Of a stretch of 64,000 nucleotides of DNA, positions 1 to 10,964 are shown one piece after another. The position numbers and the translations under genes were made by a program. The stretch is from positions 10,592,287 to 10,656,286 of the forward strand of contig NC_067195.1 of the NCBI RefSeq assembly GCF_000699445.3, written 5' to 3'. Positions within the stretch are counted from its first letter, which is position 1; every line of letters begins with the position of its first letter. The stretch is from Schistosoma haematobium. Its lineage: Eukaryota; Platyhelminthes; Trematoda; Strigeidida; Schistosomatidae. The notes under the pieces are model-generated. The model ran no database searches and had not been told where the DNA came from. It saw nothing but the letters and a program-made list of their open reading frames with translations.

Positions 1-1
1 A

Positions 2-2756
2 AGTTTTCATTGTCCAACAGTTAAAGAATTAGAAACTGAATTCAAGAACTGTATCGACAAAAATAAGGCAACAGTCGAAAATAATCGAATCTTTGAAGTC
101 AAATTAGGAGAGGATGATGCATTTCAATTAAATATACCTATTCAACATGGTTCTCACGACCAAGATTTTGTCGTATGGTGGACACATGAAGATGAGCTTT
201 TGACAGGTGATCATTTACCGTCGAAAGAAAGTGAGTATAATTGTTCACTTGAGCTCAGTAAAAAGTCGAACGAAATGATAGCCAAACTTTCTAAAACTCC
301 GACAGGAACTAACGATTGTGGTATATATAAATGTTGGACTGTTTCACAATCATTGAAAGATAATATCGTTAGGTGTACAAATGTTGCAGTAACAGTGAGA
401 CAAGAGGAAGCTACGCTGAGTGAAAAGTCAAATGACAAAGAGAAGGAAAAAGAAGCGAAGAATTTACAGGGAGATAAGATAAGTATGGTCGATGGGGTTG
501 AAACAAACCTTCTTAATAAGGAAGACGAGGAAATAAACCGGGAGGTGCCCTCAATGAAAAAGGAAGAGGAAGAAAAGAAGAGGAACGCAGAAAACATTTT
601 CAAGCAAGAGGAGCAAGATTTAAAGAAGAGGGAAAGCGAAGAGACGAAAAGAAAAGAAGAAGAGATCGTTAGACTGAGACGATACGAAGAAGAGGCTTCA
701 AAGAAACGGGTGGAGGAAGAAGGAAAGAACAAGGAAGTAGAGGAAACTGCGATGAAGCGAAAGCAGAAAAAAGATGCTGAGAGCAAACGAAAAGAAGTTG
801 AATTGAGACGAAAAGAAGAAGAGATTGCAAAAATGGAGGAAGAAGAGATTGAAAGGAAACGAAAGGAGGTAGAAGATGCTGAGAGTAAACGAAAAGAGGA
901 AGTTGAATTGAGACGAAAAGAAGAAGAGATTGCAAAAATGGAGGAAGAAGAGATTGAAGGGAAACGAAAGGAGGTAGAAGATGCTGAGAGTAAACGAAAA
1001 GAGGAAGTTGAATTACGACGAAAAGAAAGGAAAGTTACCAAGATGAAGAAAGAGGAGGCAGAGACTGATAAGAAGCAAAAGGATGGAGAGATTGCCGGGA
1101 TAAAGAAAGAGGACGAAGTAGAAAAAAGACAACATAAAGAGGAGGAAGATGAGAGGTTAGCTAGCCATAAGGCAGACAAAGAAGAACCAATAACAAAGAC
1201 AAAGAAAGATTATATGGAAGGTAAAGAAGGCAGCATGAATAAAACGGATGGAAAAGGATATAAAAAAGAGAGTAAAGAAGGGAAGGATGAAAAGAAGAAG
1301 AAATTAGTACCAACGAAGGACCAAGCGGAAAACGGAATGAAAACGAAGCCAGTCGGAGATGTTGAATTAAAGCCTGAATCAGAAACATCTCAGAAGAAGA
1401 ATATCAGGGGCGTAACAGAGCAAACAAAAGACACAGGACAAGGGGAAGAAATCAAAACGGTCCTAGAAACCGATTCCGAAATGAAGAGGGTAGTTGGAGA
1501 ATTTAATAGGGGAGAAAAAGATAGTGAAGAAAATAAAGTGGATGTTAGAGTAGGTGACACAGCTGAGTCACTCACTGACGAGAAGAGAGAAAAAGGAAAG
1601 AATAAAGTGGAGAAATCCGACGAAATACAAACTTTAGATAAAGGTAAAAGGAGAAGGGGAAGTAGATCGACTTGGAAGGATGACAATAAGGACAGTGAAA
1701 AGCTAGTTGGTCAAATCACAGTGGAAAATGAAGTGGATAGAACAAAGCAAACGCTGGAAAAAGAAGATAGGTTAGATGACCAAAATCAGAAGGAAGTAAT
1801 CACTAGTGAAGCAGAAGAATTCCCGGAACACCATGATGAAAAAGACAAGAATAAGACTGAGACAGTGAAAGCAGTACACAATCAAATTACAATAGATTTC
1901 AACAATTCAGAAAGCACATCTCAAAATAAACAAACTTTAATTGATCAGGTAACGAACAGTGGATTAGAACTTAAATCAGTTAAAAAGGATAAAAAGAAGG
2001 AGAAAGATGGCGAGACTGGCCACGAGACTAAAGAGAAGAAGAAAAGTGACGGGAAGATAGGAATGGATAATACTGAATCGATTGTTAGTACAGAATATCC
2101 AACAGAAAATCATGTGAACAACAAACCAGAATCATTTAAGGATTATCAACAAATTAATACAGAATCATTTCAGAAGCCACAACGTCGAGAAAGTAAGGCA
2201 AAGAAGCATGGAAAAGATACAAAGAAGAATAGATCAGTTGCTGATACTACTAGTACTACTACTACTACTACAGGAAATGATGAAGATCTAGCTAAAGATT
2301 ACATAAAAAACAAGGAGGAAAACGAACCGAAAACACAGATGAACCTGGTTGGAGTAGAAATTGGCAAAAACAATCAGGAAGTACTTGATACGATGCCAAC
2401 AACCGATGCTTTACAGAATGAAGCAGAAAATAGAGAAAAACAATGGAAGGAGGAAAAGAAAAAGAAACGAGAAAAATCGAAAAATGTTGATAAGGAAAAT
2501 GAAGATAATTATGTTAGCACTAGAAGGCAATCAATAGTCGGCGAACAAGATCCAAACAAAATAGAACTGATTGAGGACCAGAAACAAGTAGAAAAACGTA
2601 AGAAGCATCGAAAATCAATAACAGAAGTTGATAAAAATGACGTACAGTGTGAACCATTAAAAGCTGAAGAAAAATATATGGAAACCAACACTATGGATGA
2701 TGACCAAAGTGAAAAGAAAATCAAAGAAGAATATAAGGGTATGGAATTAAAATCCG
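2..2756 (+). CDS. unc-89: Exon 1: Ig domain plus long Lys/Glu-rich charged region
   Basis: The frame is open from base 2, so the Met at 200 is internal and not a start. Residues about 30-135 form an Ig-like fold with a WW pair near base 176 and the late motif DCGIYKCW (bases about 314-337). From about base 400 the product is extremely rich in Lys and Glu, with predicted helical coiled-coil character, and ends in a donor gtaagt at 2757 (phase 1). Bases 773-1085 hold three 35-residue repeats (102 then 105 bp spacing). A Thr run lies near base 2250. A charged low-complexity segment between Ig domains resembles the position of the KSP-repeat region of nematode UNC-89, but no KSP motifs are seen. 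The AG at 19-20 could be the true acceptor of this exon (phase 1), otherwise it enters from outside the window. Confidence 0.85.
773..1085 (+). repeat. Coding tandem repeat, about 105 bp (35 residues) x 3
   Basis: Three successive units begin at 773, 875 and 980, each starting gatgctgagag. The first two differ by one codon in length and a few bases, and the third diverges in its second half. The encoded unit starts DAESKRKE and contains ELRRKEE and AKMEEEEIE. High DNA identity between units points to recent unequal exchange within the exon. Confidence 0.9.
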
Positions 2757-3584
2757 GTAAGTTTGAAATTCTAACATAATTGTTCTTAAATTTGTACGTT
2801 ACGGGTGACAGAAAATATGGAAAGTTTAGATCAGCTCACCGAAACAAAGGTTAGGATAAATCCCGTAGGTGTGTAACCAATTAACTTCCATAAGATGTAT
2901 GATTAAAATGAATTGTAGCTCATAAAATCTAATAGATGTCGGAATGAGTGATATTGATTGTATATTCTCAGCTCAGCAAACCGAGATTTAACATTAAGAA
3001 ATTCGCTAGAATTCTTTAAGCATCAACAGCCTTATTAATTTAAAATAAATTTTAGTGAACGACGGACATCTAGAAATTCTTCACATTTTATAAAACTGAA
3101 CCTAATCGGTTAGCCTACCTATGCTATTTCAAATAATTATTATGTAGTCATTATCAAAATTTTAAGAAAAAGTAATCGTTGTAAGATGCCTAGAAAATTT
3201 TAGGTATAACTGAGGCTAGTTGTTACACACCACGATAACGACTAAAGCAAGGTATTAAAAGAAGTCATCGGAATTCGACTTGTTTACCGTCATGACTTGC
3301 GATGTTAATCGATATCACGTGCCAAACTCATCAATCAGAATTTTGACTATGGATTTTCATATTCCGTATTTACTATTTCATTCATACCTTAGGGTTCTAG
3401 ACTCGACTCACCGTACGTTCCGACCAACACAGTGGACCTTGAACAAATGCAAACTACAGTCCTACTAGTCTGCATATCCGCGAGATTTTCTCTATCTTCT
3501 ACCTTGAGTCCAAACAAATGTCAGTAGTCAGCTCCTACTATATGTAAACTTCAATGAACATAGACCAGCAGATAACTACCTTAT

Positions 3585-3745
3585 CGTGCGATTGAGATGC
3601 GCACTTCTGAGGAGTCCTATACAAGGACGAAACAGCCATCCAGTGCTTCCACGTTTTCAATGATGGTCTAGCATCAATCGGTTCATGATCTCAAGTGAAA
3701 ACTCAATAATCTCCATAACCCCATACTGACATTTTGATATCTTGT
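3585..3745 (+). repeat. Hammerhead tRNA-like repeat, 3' part
   Basis: Starts within the segment that leads into the ribozyme and runs through the shared tail (cttccacgttttcaatgatgg, then the ctcatgatctcaa-like end). The ribozyme core at about 3600-3647 has CTGAGGA, a 5-bp helix II (GTCCT/AGGAC) and GAAAC. The tRNA-like front half is missing. Confidence 0.75.
3600..3647 (+). ncRNA. Hammerhead ribozyme-like motif
   Basis: Core CTGAGGA and GAAA are both present. Helix II pairs GTCCT with AGGAC. Helix I pairs the upstream GCACT with downstream AGTGC except for one mismatch next to the core. The expected cleavage triplet reads ATC, and helix III is minimal and partly mismatched, so activity is uncertain. 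Confidence 0.5.
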
Positions 3746-3940
3746 CATATGTCATTGTTTTCCACCAAAATAAAAAATCATAGTAAACAAAACAAGACCA
3801 AATTTGAACAATACAATAGATTTGTTTAATTTCATAGTTAAATTATTTAACTATACATCACAAAGTTTTATTCTTTTTTTATTTTACAATGGATCCTAAA
3901 AATTTTTATCATAAACTTATCTAGTTCGATAAAAGTTGAA

Positions 3941-4535
3941 GTTAGACATTAACACGGTTGGATACTAGCTCATTAGTCCACAGGTTAAGCGTTCATGCGA
4001 AAGGCCGATAGGTCTTGAGTTCACGAATTTGGATCGTGGATACGCACTGCCGAGGAGTCTCACAATAGGACCAAACGGCCGTCCAGTGCTTTCAGGTTTT
4101 CCATGATGATGTAGTTTCAATTGACTCATGATTTCATCTATTGAAATTACTAAAATCTCCACAAAACCCCTTTTCATAATGATGATCATCGTATGCGCAC
4201 TAATGACTGGCTTCAAGATGTATTTCCTGGAGTTCTAGTGAGAAGACGTAACCAATGAAATTCAACCAGGTCTGTTGTGAGATAGTAACGCACTAAAGAC
4301 AATGATGGACGTGTGGCTCAATTTGGTGGATTAATTAAAGTTATACATTAACACTGTTGTATGCCAGCTCAGTGGTCTACAGGTTAAACATTCATGAGCG
4401 AGACCGATAGGTACTAGGTTCAAATCTAGCAAATCGGGATCATGGATGCATACTGCTGAAGTGTTTCACAATTTTACCAAGTTTATCATAATGATCTAGT
4501 TTCAATTAATTCATGATTTTAACTATTACAAATAT
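3941..4535 (+). repeat. Hammerhead tRNA-like repeat, tandem dimer (unit 399 bp)
   Basis: Two head-to-tail copies begin at 3941 (gttagacattaacac) and 4340 (gttatacattaacac). The first unit has a tRNA-like box A/B segment, a decayed hammerhead (CCGAGGA, CCAAAC) at about 4050-4095, the common tail ending near 4155, and a spacer (gagaagacgtaaccaatg) leading straight into the second unit. The second unit is shorter and its ribozyme is decayed. This copy defines the full unit length. Confidence 0.8.
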
Positions 4536-4557
4536 ATTTATTAATTTTTTTTTCTAG

Positions 4558-4814
4558 ATTTAAAATTAAATAACAGTGAAAAACAAGATATTCTTAATGA
4601 CCAATATAAAACAAATGAATATGATACTGTTTATTTATCACCAATAAAAGATCTTGATCATGATCATGAAGATGATAATAATAATATTTTTTCTACTGAA
4701 TTATTATCAAAATATATTTGTAAACAAGGTGAAACATTGAAATTAGCTGTTGAATTAAAAAATAATGTATTTGTTAAATATTTTGAATGGTTAGTAAATG
4801 AAAAAATGATTGAT
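4558..4814 (+). CDS. unc-89: Exon 2: linker and first half of an Ig domain
   Basis: Enters in phase 1 (completing a split Asp codon) and leaves in phase 0 at gtaagt. The first 45 residues are an acidic, Asp/Asn-rich linker. Then comes KQGETLKLAVEL, typical of Ig strands A-B, and the core Trp in FEWLVNEKMID (strand C). The Ig domain is completed by exon 3. The sequence is diverged from the usual I-set consensus, but the strand spacing and the Trp fit. Confidence 0.85.
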
Positions 4815-4879
4815 GTAAGTTATACTTTTTATTTATTTGGTTATTGATTTATTGATTGATAGAAAATGGTATTGCATTA

Positions 4880-5285
4880 TTAGTTTACTTTACTTACTCC
4901 TGTTAAAGCCCCTCCCCGGTCAATGACGGCTTTCGTAGTTCTCCATCTTTCCGCCCTATACAATAGAACTGCCTTGACATTTCTATTGCAAATTCTGACC
5001 TTGGTGTTGGTTGATAGTTGTTTTGAGTTCCAGATGTACTTCAATTGTAAATATGCTTCTCTTGCTTCGCCGATTCGCGCCTTCACATCTGCATCAGATT
5101 AACCATGTTCATCAATGATGCTGCCCAGATATGTAAAGGTTTTTACATCTTCCAAATCTTCTCCGTCAAGTGTGATTCGATTGGTGCATGTTGTGTTGTA
5201 TTGGAGAATCTTGCTTTTCTCTTTGTGTATATCCAGACCTATTGCTGCTGAGGCTGCTAATGAGTAGCTACATCTTAGAAAAATT
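4880..5285 (-). pseudogene. RTE-type non-LTR retrotransposon fragment (reverse transcriptase C-terminal part)
   Basis: On the - strand, two frames encode a stretch with AAIGLDIHKEKSKIL, then DVKTFTYLGSIID, then LKYIWNSKQLSTNTKVRI, typical of the region after the catalytic core in RTE-clade reverse transcriptases (the clade of schistosome SR2). A stop and frame change near 5098 break it. It is cut at both ends and is followed on its 3' side by a short TTAC-like tail near 4885. It is dead. The same protein region recurs in the fragment at 43120-44415. Confidence 0.75.
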
Positions 5286-5369
5286 AGATCATTGTTCATG
5301 TGATTGTCTACTTCAGTATCCATATGAAATATATGAAAAAAATAGAATAAAATAATTTTTTTACGTGCA

Positions 5370-5640
5370 CTATAAGCATAGTGTAGTGAGTGATACTGAT
5401 GTCGATAGATGTAAATAGTATATATCACTAACTGACAGTATAATATCTTATGGTAGAAGGTTGAGAAAATCAAAGAGAATAGAATCAGAACAGAGAATGT
5501 TTAGTATGAAAAAGAAGGAACAACAAATTTTGAAACAATTGATAACTATTTTGAAGGCCAATATTGCTAGTTTCCTAGTGGTGAAAGAAATAATAATAAA
5601 CACCCTAATTTTGTTCATATAAATCATAAAAGTCTAATTG
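5370..5640 (+). repeat. Unclassified dispersed repeat, copy 1
   Basis: Shares ordered blocks with 20355-20545 and 45515-45770: gatactgatgtcgatagatgtaa, a purine-rich stretch (gagaatagaatcagaacagagaatg) and a motif like ttttgaaacaattgataac. It could be the 5' part of the neighbouring RTE fragment or an independent element. Orientation is nominal. Confidence 0.5.
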
Positions 5641-6087
5641 TTTCAGCCTTTATTTTGATTGGTAAAGTATATCATTTATCTTCTTTGGTTTTCTTATAAG
5701 GTCTGTCTTGAACATATTCTTCACTTCCTGATATAATCACATGATGAGTGTTATGAGTGGTACCTTCGTCATGACAGTTCTCTCAACTTTATTTGACTAA
5801 TTCAAGGTGTTTAATTCACTCTTAATTATATTAGAAATGTAGAGTTTTCAATGAAATGAAAATGATGATTTATTTATTAAACCATCTCTTCAACAAATTT
5901 AAGTTTGATGATAACCCTGCAGACATCAAAATCAAATTCAAGAAGATTTCCGAATAAATTAATTTTTAATCACTGAGACTTTTTTGAAATGTAACTTAAA
6001 ACCTAATGAATTATTTTAGTTTGTTTAGTATTAACGTGTAGTTATAACTATAATTATGTATATTAGCAAATATTATGTTATCAGTGT

Positions 6088-6355
6088 AGGGGTTGTGAAG
6101 ATTGTTAAGTTTTTGATTAAGATTATGAACCGATTGATGTTTGACACTAACACCCTTGGATGCCGGCTCAGTCACTCAGTAGGTTAAGCGTTAGCTCGCG
6201 AGACTGAAAGCCCTGGGTTCAAATCCCGTGAGCGGGATTGTGGATACGCATTGCTGAGGAGTCTCACAATAGAACAAAACGGCTGTCCAGTGCATCCAGG
6301 TTTCCAACGGTGGTCTAACATCAATCGGTTTATGATCTCAATCAAAAATATGATA
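6088..6355 (+). repeat. Hammerhead tRNA-like repeat, fold-back copy
   Basis: A short minus-oriented arm (about 6088-6142, tail sequence ending gattatgaaccgattgatg) is followed at 6143 by a plus-oriented copy with a tRNA-like segment (gggttcaaatcccg is box B-like) and the tail to about 6355. The hammerhead core has CTGAGGA but the GAAA box is changed to CAAAA, so it is probably inactive. Confidence 0.75.
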
Positions 6356-6988
6356 TTATTTGCTTGATTTGATAAACACAAATATCTTCACTTACAATTT
6401 ACTACTTAGAATACTACTGATATTCAAGATGACTTTTATTTCAATTCATGATTGTTTGAATTCCACTATTAAATATCATTCGATTGTGATAAGTGGAATA
6501 TATTCATTATGTCAAACTAATGTTATTCAAAGTATCTCTTTGTCTAACTAATCAATGTTTTCTAACTTTTCCGAATGCTATTTTATTGATAAAAAGTGTA
6601 ATATACAGGAGAAATATGAGTTCTTCCATTTCTTATTGTTACTTTGTTCGATAGTCTATCAAGTGTAGAATTGGCTTATTTGTCATACGAAGTTAAGAAT
6701 ATAGTCTGATCAAATTATCTAACTGAATAAGCCTATTATATTTCGGTTATCTAACTATATGCAAGCTTAATTTCTCTTTAAATGACTTGATTATTCAATT
6801 ATTTTTAAACCGTAATCATAATCTAAAGAAAAATTGTGATCGCTGTTTGTATAATGAATCAACACACCGGTAGTCAGTTATTACTCGCAAAAATAAACTA
6901 AATATGATTCAACTGTACATAAATCTCACTAAACAGGACATTTGTTCTAAATTATCAAAATTATGTTTTCTTTTTTTTATATTGGCAG

Positions 6989-7176
6989 CCTGAATCAACT
7001 GCTGATTTTGTTGTATGGCAAACTGGTAATTGGATTGCATTGACAATACCAAATGTTAGACCAGATTTAACTGGAACTTATAAACTACGTGTTGTTACTC
7101 CATCTGGTGAATATTATACAACAGGTGATCTGTCAGTGAATGGACAAAAACTACAAACGAAACCATATATCCCATC
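6989..7176 (+). CDS. unc-89: Exon 3: second half of the Ig domain
   Basis: Phase 0 in, phase 2 out. After PESTADFVVW it carries the E-F region WIALTIPNVRPDLTGTYKLRV, where the conserved D-x-G-x-Y motif of Ig folds is seen as DLTGTY, but the usual Cys after Tyr is replaced by Lys (YKLR). It therefore completes an Ig-like domain lacking the disulphide, which is common in muscle Ig domains. Confidence 0.85.
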
Positions 7177-7381
7177 GTAAGTTTATTACTACTGACTTTA
7201 CTGACTTTCTATCTTTATTATTAATAACAATAGTAGTAGTAATAAAGCAGTTATGTAAAGAACAGAATAGAAATGAAAATTATTTGAAGATAGATAATTG
7301 TATTTAACATGATATAAGTATACAACCAACATGCATTTATTGTTCTGTTTTTTTATGAATATTCGTGCTCTTTTTATAAAA

Positions 7382-7862
7382 AGTCGCGTTCGAACGCCCA
7401 AGATCTAGACTACTGAGTCGGCGTCCATCGGTGTTAATGACTAAATTTAACCAATCTATGAAATTGAGCGACCATTTTTCATTGTACTGAGGTAGATACC
7501 TGTCTCTACCCGACACGGATTAGCTCCACTGGTTACGGCTTCTCACCAGAACTCCGAGAATCTCCTGACGAAACTAGTCACTAGTGAGCACATGGTAATT
7601 ATCAGAATAGGGTTATGAAGATGATTAAGTTTTTGATTGAGATCATGAACCGATTGACGTTAGACCACCATTGAAAACCTGGAAGAACTGGATGGCCGTT
7701 CACGCGCAAGACTGAAGTTCCTTGGTTTGAATCCTGCAAGCGGGATCATGGATGCTCACTGCTGAGAGGTCCCATAATAAGAAGAAACGGCCGTCCAATG
7801 CTTCTAGGTTTTATATGGGTATCTAACATCAATTGTTTCATGATCTTAATCAAAAACTTAAT
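7382..7862 (-). repeat. Hammerhead tRNA-like repeat, long fold-back
   Basis: A minus-oriented arm (7382-7695) contains the spacer, which reads on the + strand as ctccactggttacggcttctc, and the tail. It is followed directly by a plus-oriented arm (7697-7862) starting inside the tRNA-like part (gcgcaagactg). The plus arm has a ribozyme-like segment with CTGAGAGG instead of CTGANGAG, and GAAAC. The two tails form inverted outer ends. Confidence 0.75.
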
Positions 7863-8269
7863 TAATTTTACCTACTTAACATTTTATAGTTGGTTTATTT
7901 GATAAATTAAATGGTTTATTGAATATTTTTCGGTTGTTAATCTAAGTAAATAAAATGTTAATTATATAAATGATTAACATTTTATTTAAGCGGTAAATGA
8001 ACTTACTTTTAGTTTTCAGTGATAAGGTCATAAGTTAATAGGCATTAAATGATTCTATTATGAACCCAATAAAGTGAAATGCCGAAAAAATCAGTTATAA
8101 ACAAAATTGAAATTTCATGCAAATATATTACTAACAAGAAATAATTCAATTAATTCTGTAATAAAGTTTGAACTAAATCTATACAAAAGGAATGTTTAAG
8201 AATTGATTAGGGTAGAAAAGTATCATTATCAATGATGAATTTGAAAAAAATATAGTGGATATGTCATTC

Positions 8270-8512
8270 GATTTCGTGGATTAGTTGAAGTTAGACATTA
8301 ACACAGATGGATGCCAGCTCAGTGGTCTACAGGTTAAGAGTTTATGCGCGAGACTAATAGGATCTGGGTCGCAATCTCACGAATCGGGATCGTGCATGCT
8401 CACTACTGAAGAGTCCCAAAATAGGACCAAAACCAATGCTTCCAGGTTTTCTATGCTTGTCTAGTTTCAATTGACCCATGATCTCAACTATCAAAAAAAT
8501 TTGTTAACAATT
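8270..8512 (+). repeat. Hammerhead tRNA-like repeat, monomer
   Basis: Starts gttgaagttagacattaacac, has box A-like gctcagtggtctacaggttaa, then a ribozyme region with CTGAAGAG but CCAAAA in place of CGAAAC, and the shared tail ending catgatctcaactatc. The ribozyme looks inactive. Confidence 0.75.
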
Positions 8513-8665
8513 TTCAGTAAAGCTATAGAATATATAACAACGTCGAAAAGGGAAATTTTTATTTTAAAAACAACTAAGTAATAAATCAGTTTCTTGATAG
8601 TACTCTCAGTCCTTCCGTTTGTTATAGGGGGTCAGTTTGAAATCTTTCTGGCATTAAAATTAACA

Positions 8666-8670
<5 letters not shown>

Positions 8671-8722
<52 letters not shown>
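8671..8722. repeat. (AT)n microsatellite
   Basis: About 26 uninterrupted AT units. Confidence 0.95.
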
Positions 8723-8725
<3 letters not shown>

Positions 8726-8734
8726 GCGACAAGC

Positions 8735-8842
8735 GTCATTAAGCAGAGATGTATGGTGAACATTAACTCTGAAATCCAGGTACATTCAACTAAAGAGTTC
8801 CAAATAGGGTTCTACTGCTAGCCATCTCTGCTTAATATTCTT
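8735..8842 (+). repeat. Sm-alpha-like fragment with internal deletion
   Basis: The segment reads like the Sm-alpha ribozyme region (aaatccaggtacattcaac, gagttccaaatag, ctgctagcc) but most of the ribozyme core is deleted. The ends attaagcagagatg and catctctgcttaat are inverted copies, so this is a small fold-back. Confidence 0.55.
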
Positions 8843-9303
8843 AAAAATATCATTTGACCATACTGAGATGAACAATCAAAAATAAAGGATTTGAATAAAT
8901 AAATTTCTTACATTCACATGTGATTTATGCATAAATGTTTTGCTTTTTTGTCAGTGTTCAAAACCAACAATTAGATAACTATAAAATGAATTTTTAAATT
9001 TTCTAGCTCTACTTAAAAAAACATTGTATGTTGTGGTTTGTTAATAATGAATCATGTTAGAATATGATCCTTACTGAATGGTATCGGTTATCATCATTTA
9101 GACGTAATACCGACCATAACTTGTACTATTTATATCTAATCTCAAATACAACATAATATGCATGTATTGTTCACTTATCAACAAATCATAACACACATTC
9201 ATATTCATTTAATTATAAGCAACAATAATCTTTTCATTTCATTGTTAGTACTACTTCTCCAAATTCATTTTTCTGCATTTCATTCGTCTTGTTTTTTTTA
9301 TAG

Positions 9304-9423
9304 ACAAGTAGAAGGACTTAAACCATTATTTACCAAGAAACTTCAAGATTACACCGCTGAAGTGAATGAAACAGTTAGATTTAGTGGACGTTTAGTAGCT
9401 GAGCCACCTGCCACAATTATTTG
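9304..9423 (+). CDS. unc-89: Exon 4: first half of an I-set Ig domain
   Basis: Phase 2 in, phase 2 out; the split codon at the exit is the Ig core Trp. The peptide VEGLKPLFTKKLQDYTAEVN followed by ETVRFSGRLVAEPPATIIW is a textbook I-set start: the P-x-F-x-x-x-L entry, strand B and strand C Trp. The Cys of strand B is replaced by Ser. Exon 5 completes the domain. Confidence 0.92.
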
Positions 9424-9554
9424 GTAATATGTCATAATTTTTTTTCTACATTTTAAAATTTATTTCTAATATTGAGAATGTATGTATCATTACCAAGGTT
9501 TGACTTGATAGTTTCGAATAAATTGAGCATTGGGTAGATTGTTATAAATAAATT

Positions 9555-10142
9555 AATATACCTGTAATATCACAATAAGTAGAAAAATTAGATTTTCTGA
9601 TGTTTCGTGACTCAGCGTAAGTCACTTCTTCAGAGAATAAATAAATAACCAAAGCAAAATTAATAGTGCAACGGAACAATAAGAATTTTATGTGATTAAC
9701 CAAAGAACAAGTCTGAATAAATCAATGTTATGTCATTTAGGTCAAGGTGATTCATAAGCGACATGTTTGTTAATCTATGTGTATGTGTACACTGTTGAGG
9801 ATGAAAAATGTGTGACCTTTATGATGAGAAAGGATAGGGTTTAATTAGTAAGATAATAGTGTGAATTGTGAATAATATCAGACTAGGTGGCTAGGATAGA
9901 TAGTTCAAGTAGGATGTATGGTAAGGCCTTCTTTTCTATTGAGAGAAGTAGGATTAAGCATTATATAGAATTCTTCAGCTACTCTCCTTTCTTTGTAATT
10001 GGAAAAACCTTTTTGTAATACTTTGATATTTTTGAAATCGATTTGGTGGTCGTTGAAAATGGCATGAAGCGGCTTACATTGAGTTATGAAACGTCAGAAA
10101 ATCTAAATTTTCTACTCATTGGGATATTACAAATATATTATT
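9555..10142 (-). mobile_element. Penelope-like element remnant with inverted ends
   Basis: On the - strand, about 10080 to 9895 encodes a stretch containing HAIFNDHQIDFKNIKVLQKG and later EEFYIMLNPTSLNRKEG, which matches the C-terminal end of the GIY-YIG endonuclease part of Penelope-like elements. Flanks of about 70 bp, around 9558-9625 and 10072-10139, are inverted copies of each other (gatgtttcgtgactcagcg versus ttgagttatgaaacgtcag). The element lacks its reverse transcriptase and is heavily 5'-truncated. Confidence 0.75.
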
Positions 10143-10964
10143 TATTTATTAAGAATGCATGTTTACGAGAACAATAACTTGAAATTATCCGTTTAAGTAC
10201 AAACATCAACTTATTATATAAGCAAACGAAATATACAAAAAATTTTAGTAACTATGTTAATCTGTATTGGGTATGTATGTTTTATGTATGTTTGGGTACT
10301 TGTTTAGATTTTGAATGATATTCAATATCTGTCATATGTCTCTCAAAAAGTTTCGAATATTATCTATTAACCTACTCAATAAACAGGTTTCATCAAGGAA
10401 CATAATTTCACATTAATGAATTAACCAGTTTCTGACGGATTAAGATCTTTTATTTAACTATGTGATCAGAATGGATGTTTTAGTGAAATGCTTTATGTTC
10501 AAGTAAATTAAAATTACCTTATCTCAGTATCTTTTAGATTAACTGATTTTCATGTACCACAAAGTAGTATGTAAGGCTAATCGTTTTTTTTAACGAAATT
10601 ACTTAATCGGAATAATGGTCATTTCTTATACATAATGATTACAGTCATAGGCGTTGCCCACAAACCCAATTTTCATAGAATGTTACAAATAATTCACAAT
10701 CAGATTGCTTAAAATCGATCACTAAAATATGTCGTAATGATTATTAGCTATTCTTTTACTAATTAACCGTGTTCTCTGTCAATAATCTTTGTGAATTGTT
10801 GTGATGAAGTAAATTCATTCACAAGCTTTAAAATCCAACTTTTGTAAGTTAACTTGCTTCCGACTACTTAAGACAATTTTTTCCATAAAACGTTGAAAGC
10901 ATCACTTAGATACAGTCGGTACTTCCACTAATGACCGATGGGCAATACCAGATATCACTGTCTG

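Larger units (their letters stand above)
2757..4557 (+). other. Intron 1
   Basis: Donor gtaagt at 2757, acceptor tttctag at 4557. Bases 2757-3580 hold no gene or repeat that I recognise. The 3' half contains copies of the hammerhead tRNA-like repeat listed separately. Confidence 0.85.
4815..6988 (+). other. Intron 2
   Basis: Contains an RTE retrotransposon piece on the - strand, a copy of an unclassified dispersed repeat (about 5370-5640) and a hammerhead-repeat fold-back. Bases 5650-6080 and 6360-6960 show nothing that I recognise. Acceptor attggcag ends at 6988. Confidence 0.8.
7177..9303 (+). other. Intron 3
   Basis: Contains a large hammerhead-repeat fold-back, a further monomer, an AT microsatellite and an Sm-alpha-like fragment. 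Bases 7870-8260 and 8850-9290 show nothing that I recognise. Confidence 0.8.

Noticed and set aside
211..1179. Long minus-strand open frame (322 codons)
   Set aside because: Shadow of the Lys/Glu-rich exon: its Ser/Phe/Leu bias is the complement of GAA/AAA codons, and it has no domain.
200..2779. Gene start at the Met at 200 and stop at 2779
   Set aside because: The frame is open and Ig-like from base 2, and the gtaagt donor at 2757 continues in phase with exon 2; both the Met and the stop are artefacts of ignoring splicing.
8671..8722. AT microsatellite as replication origin or promoter
   Set aside because: Simple repeat only, with no supporting context.
9158..9303. Upstream part of the open frame that contains exon 4
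   Set aside because: Hydrophobic and T-rich; it is the pyrimidine tract and intron before the acceptor at 9303.
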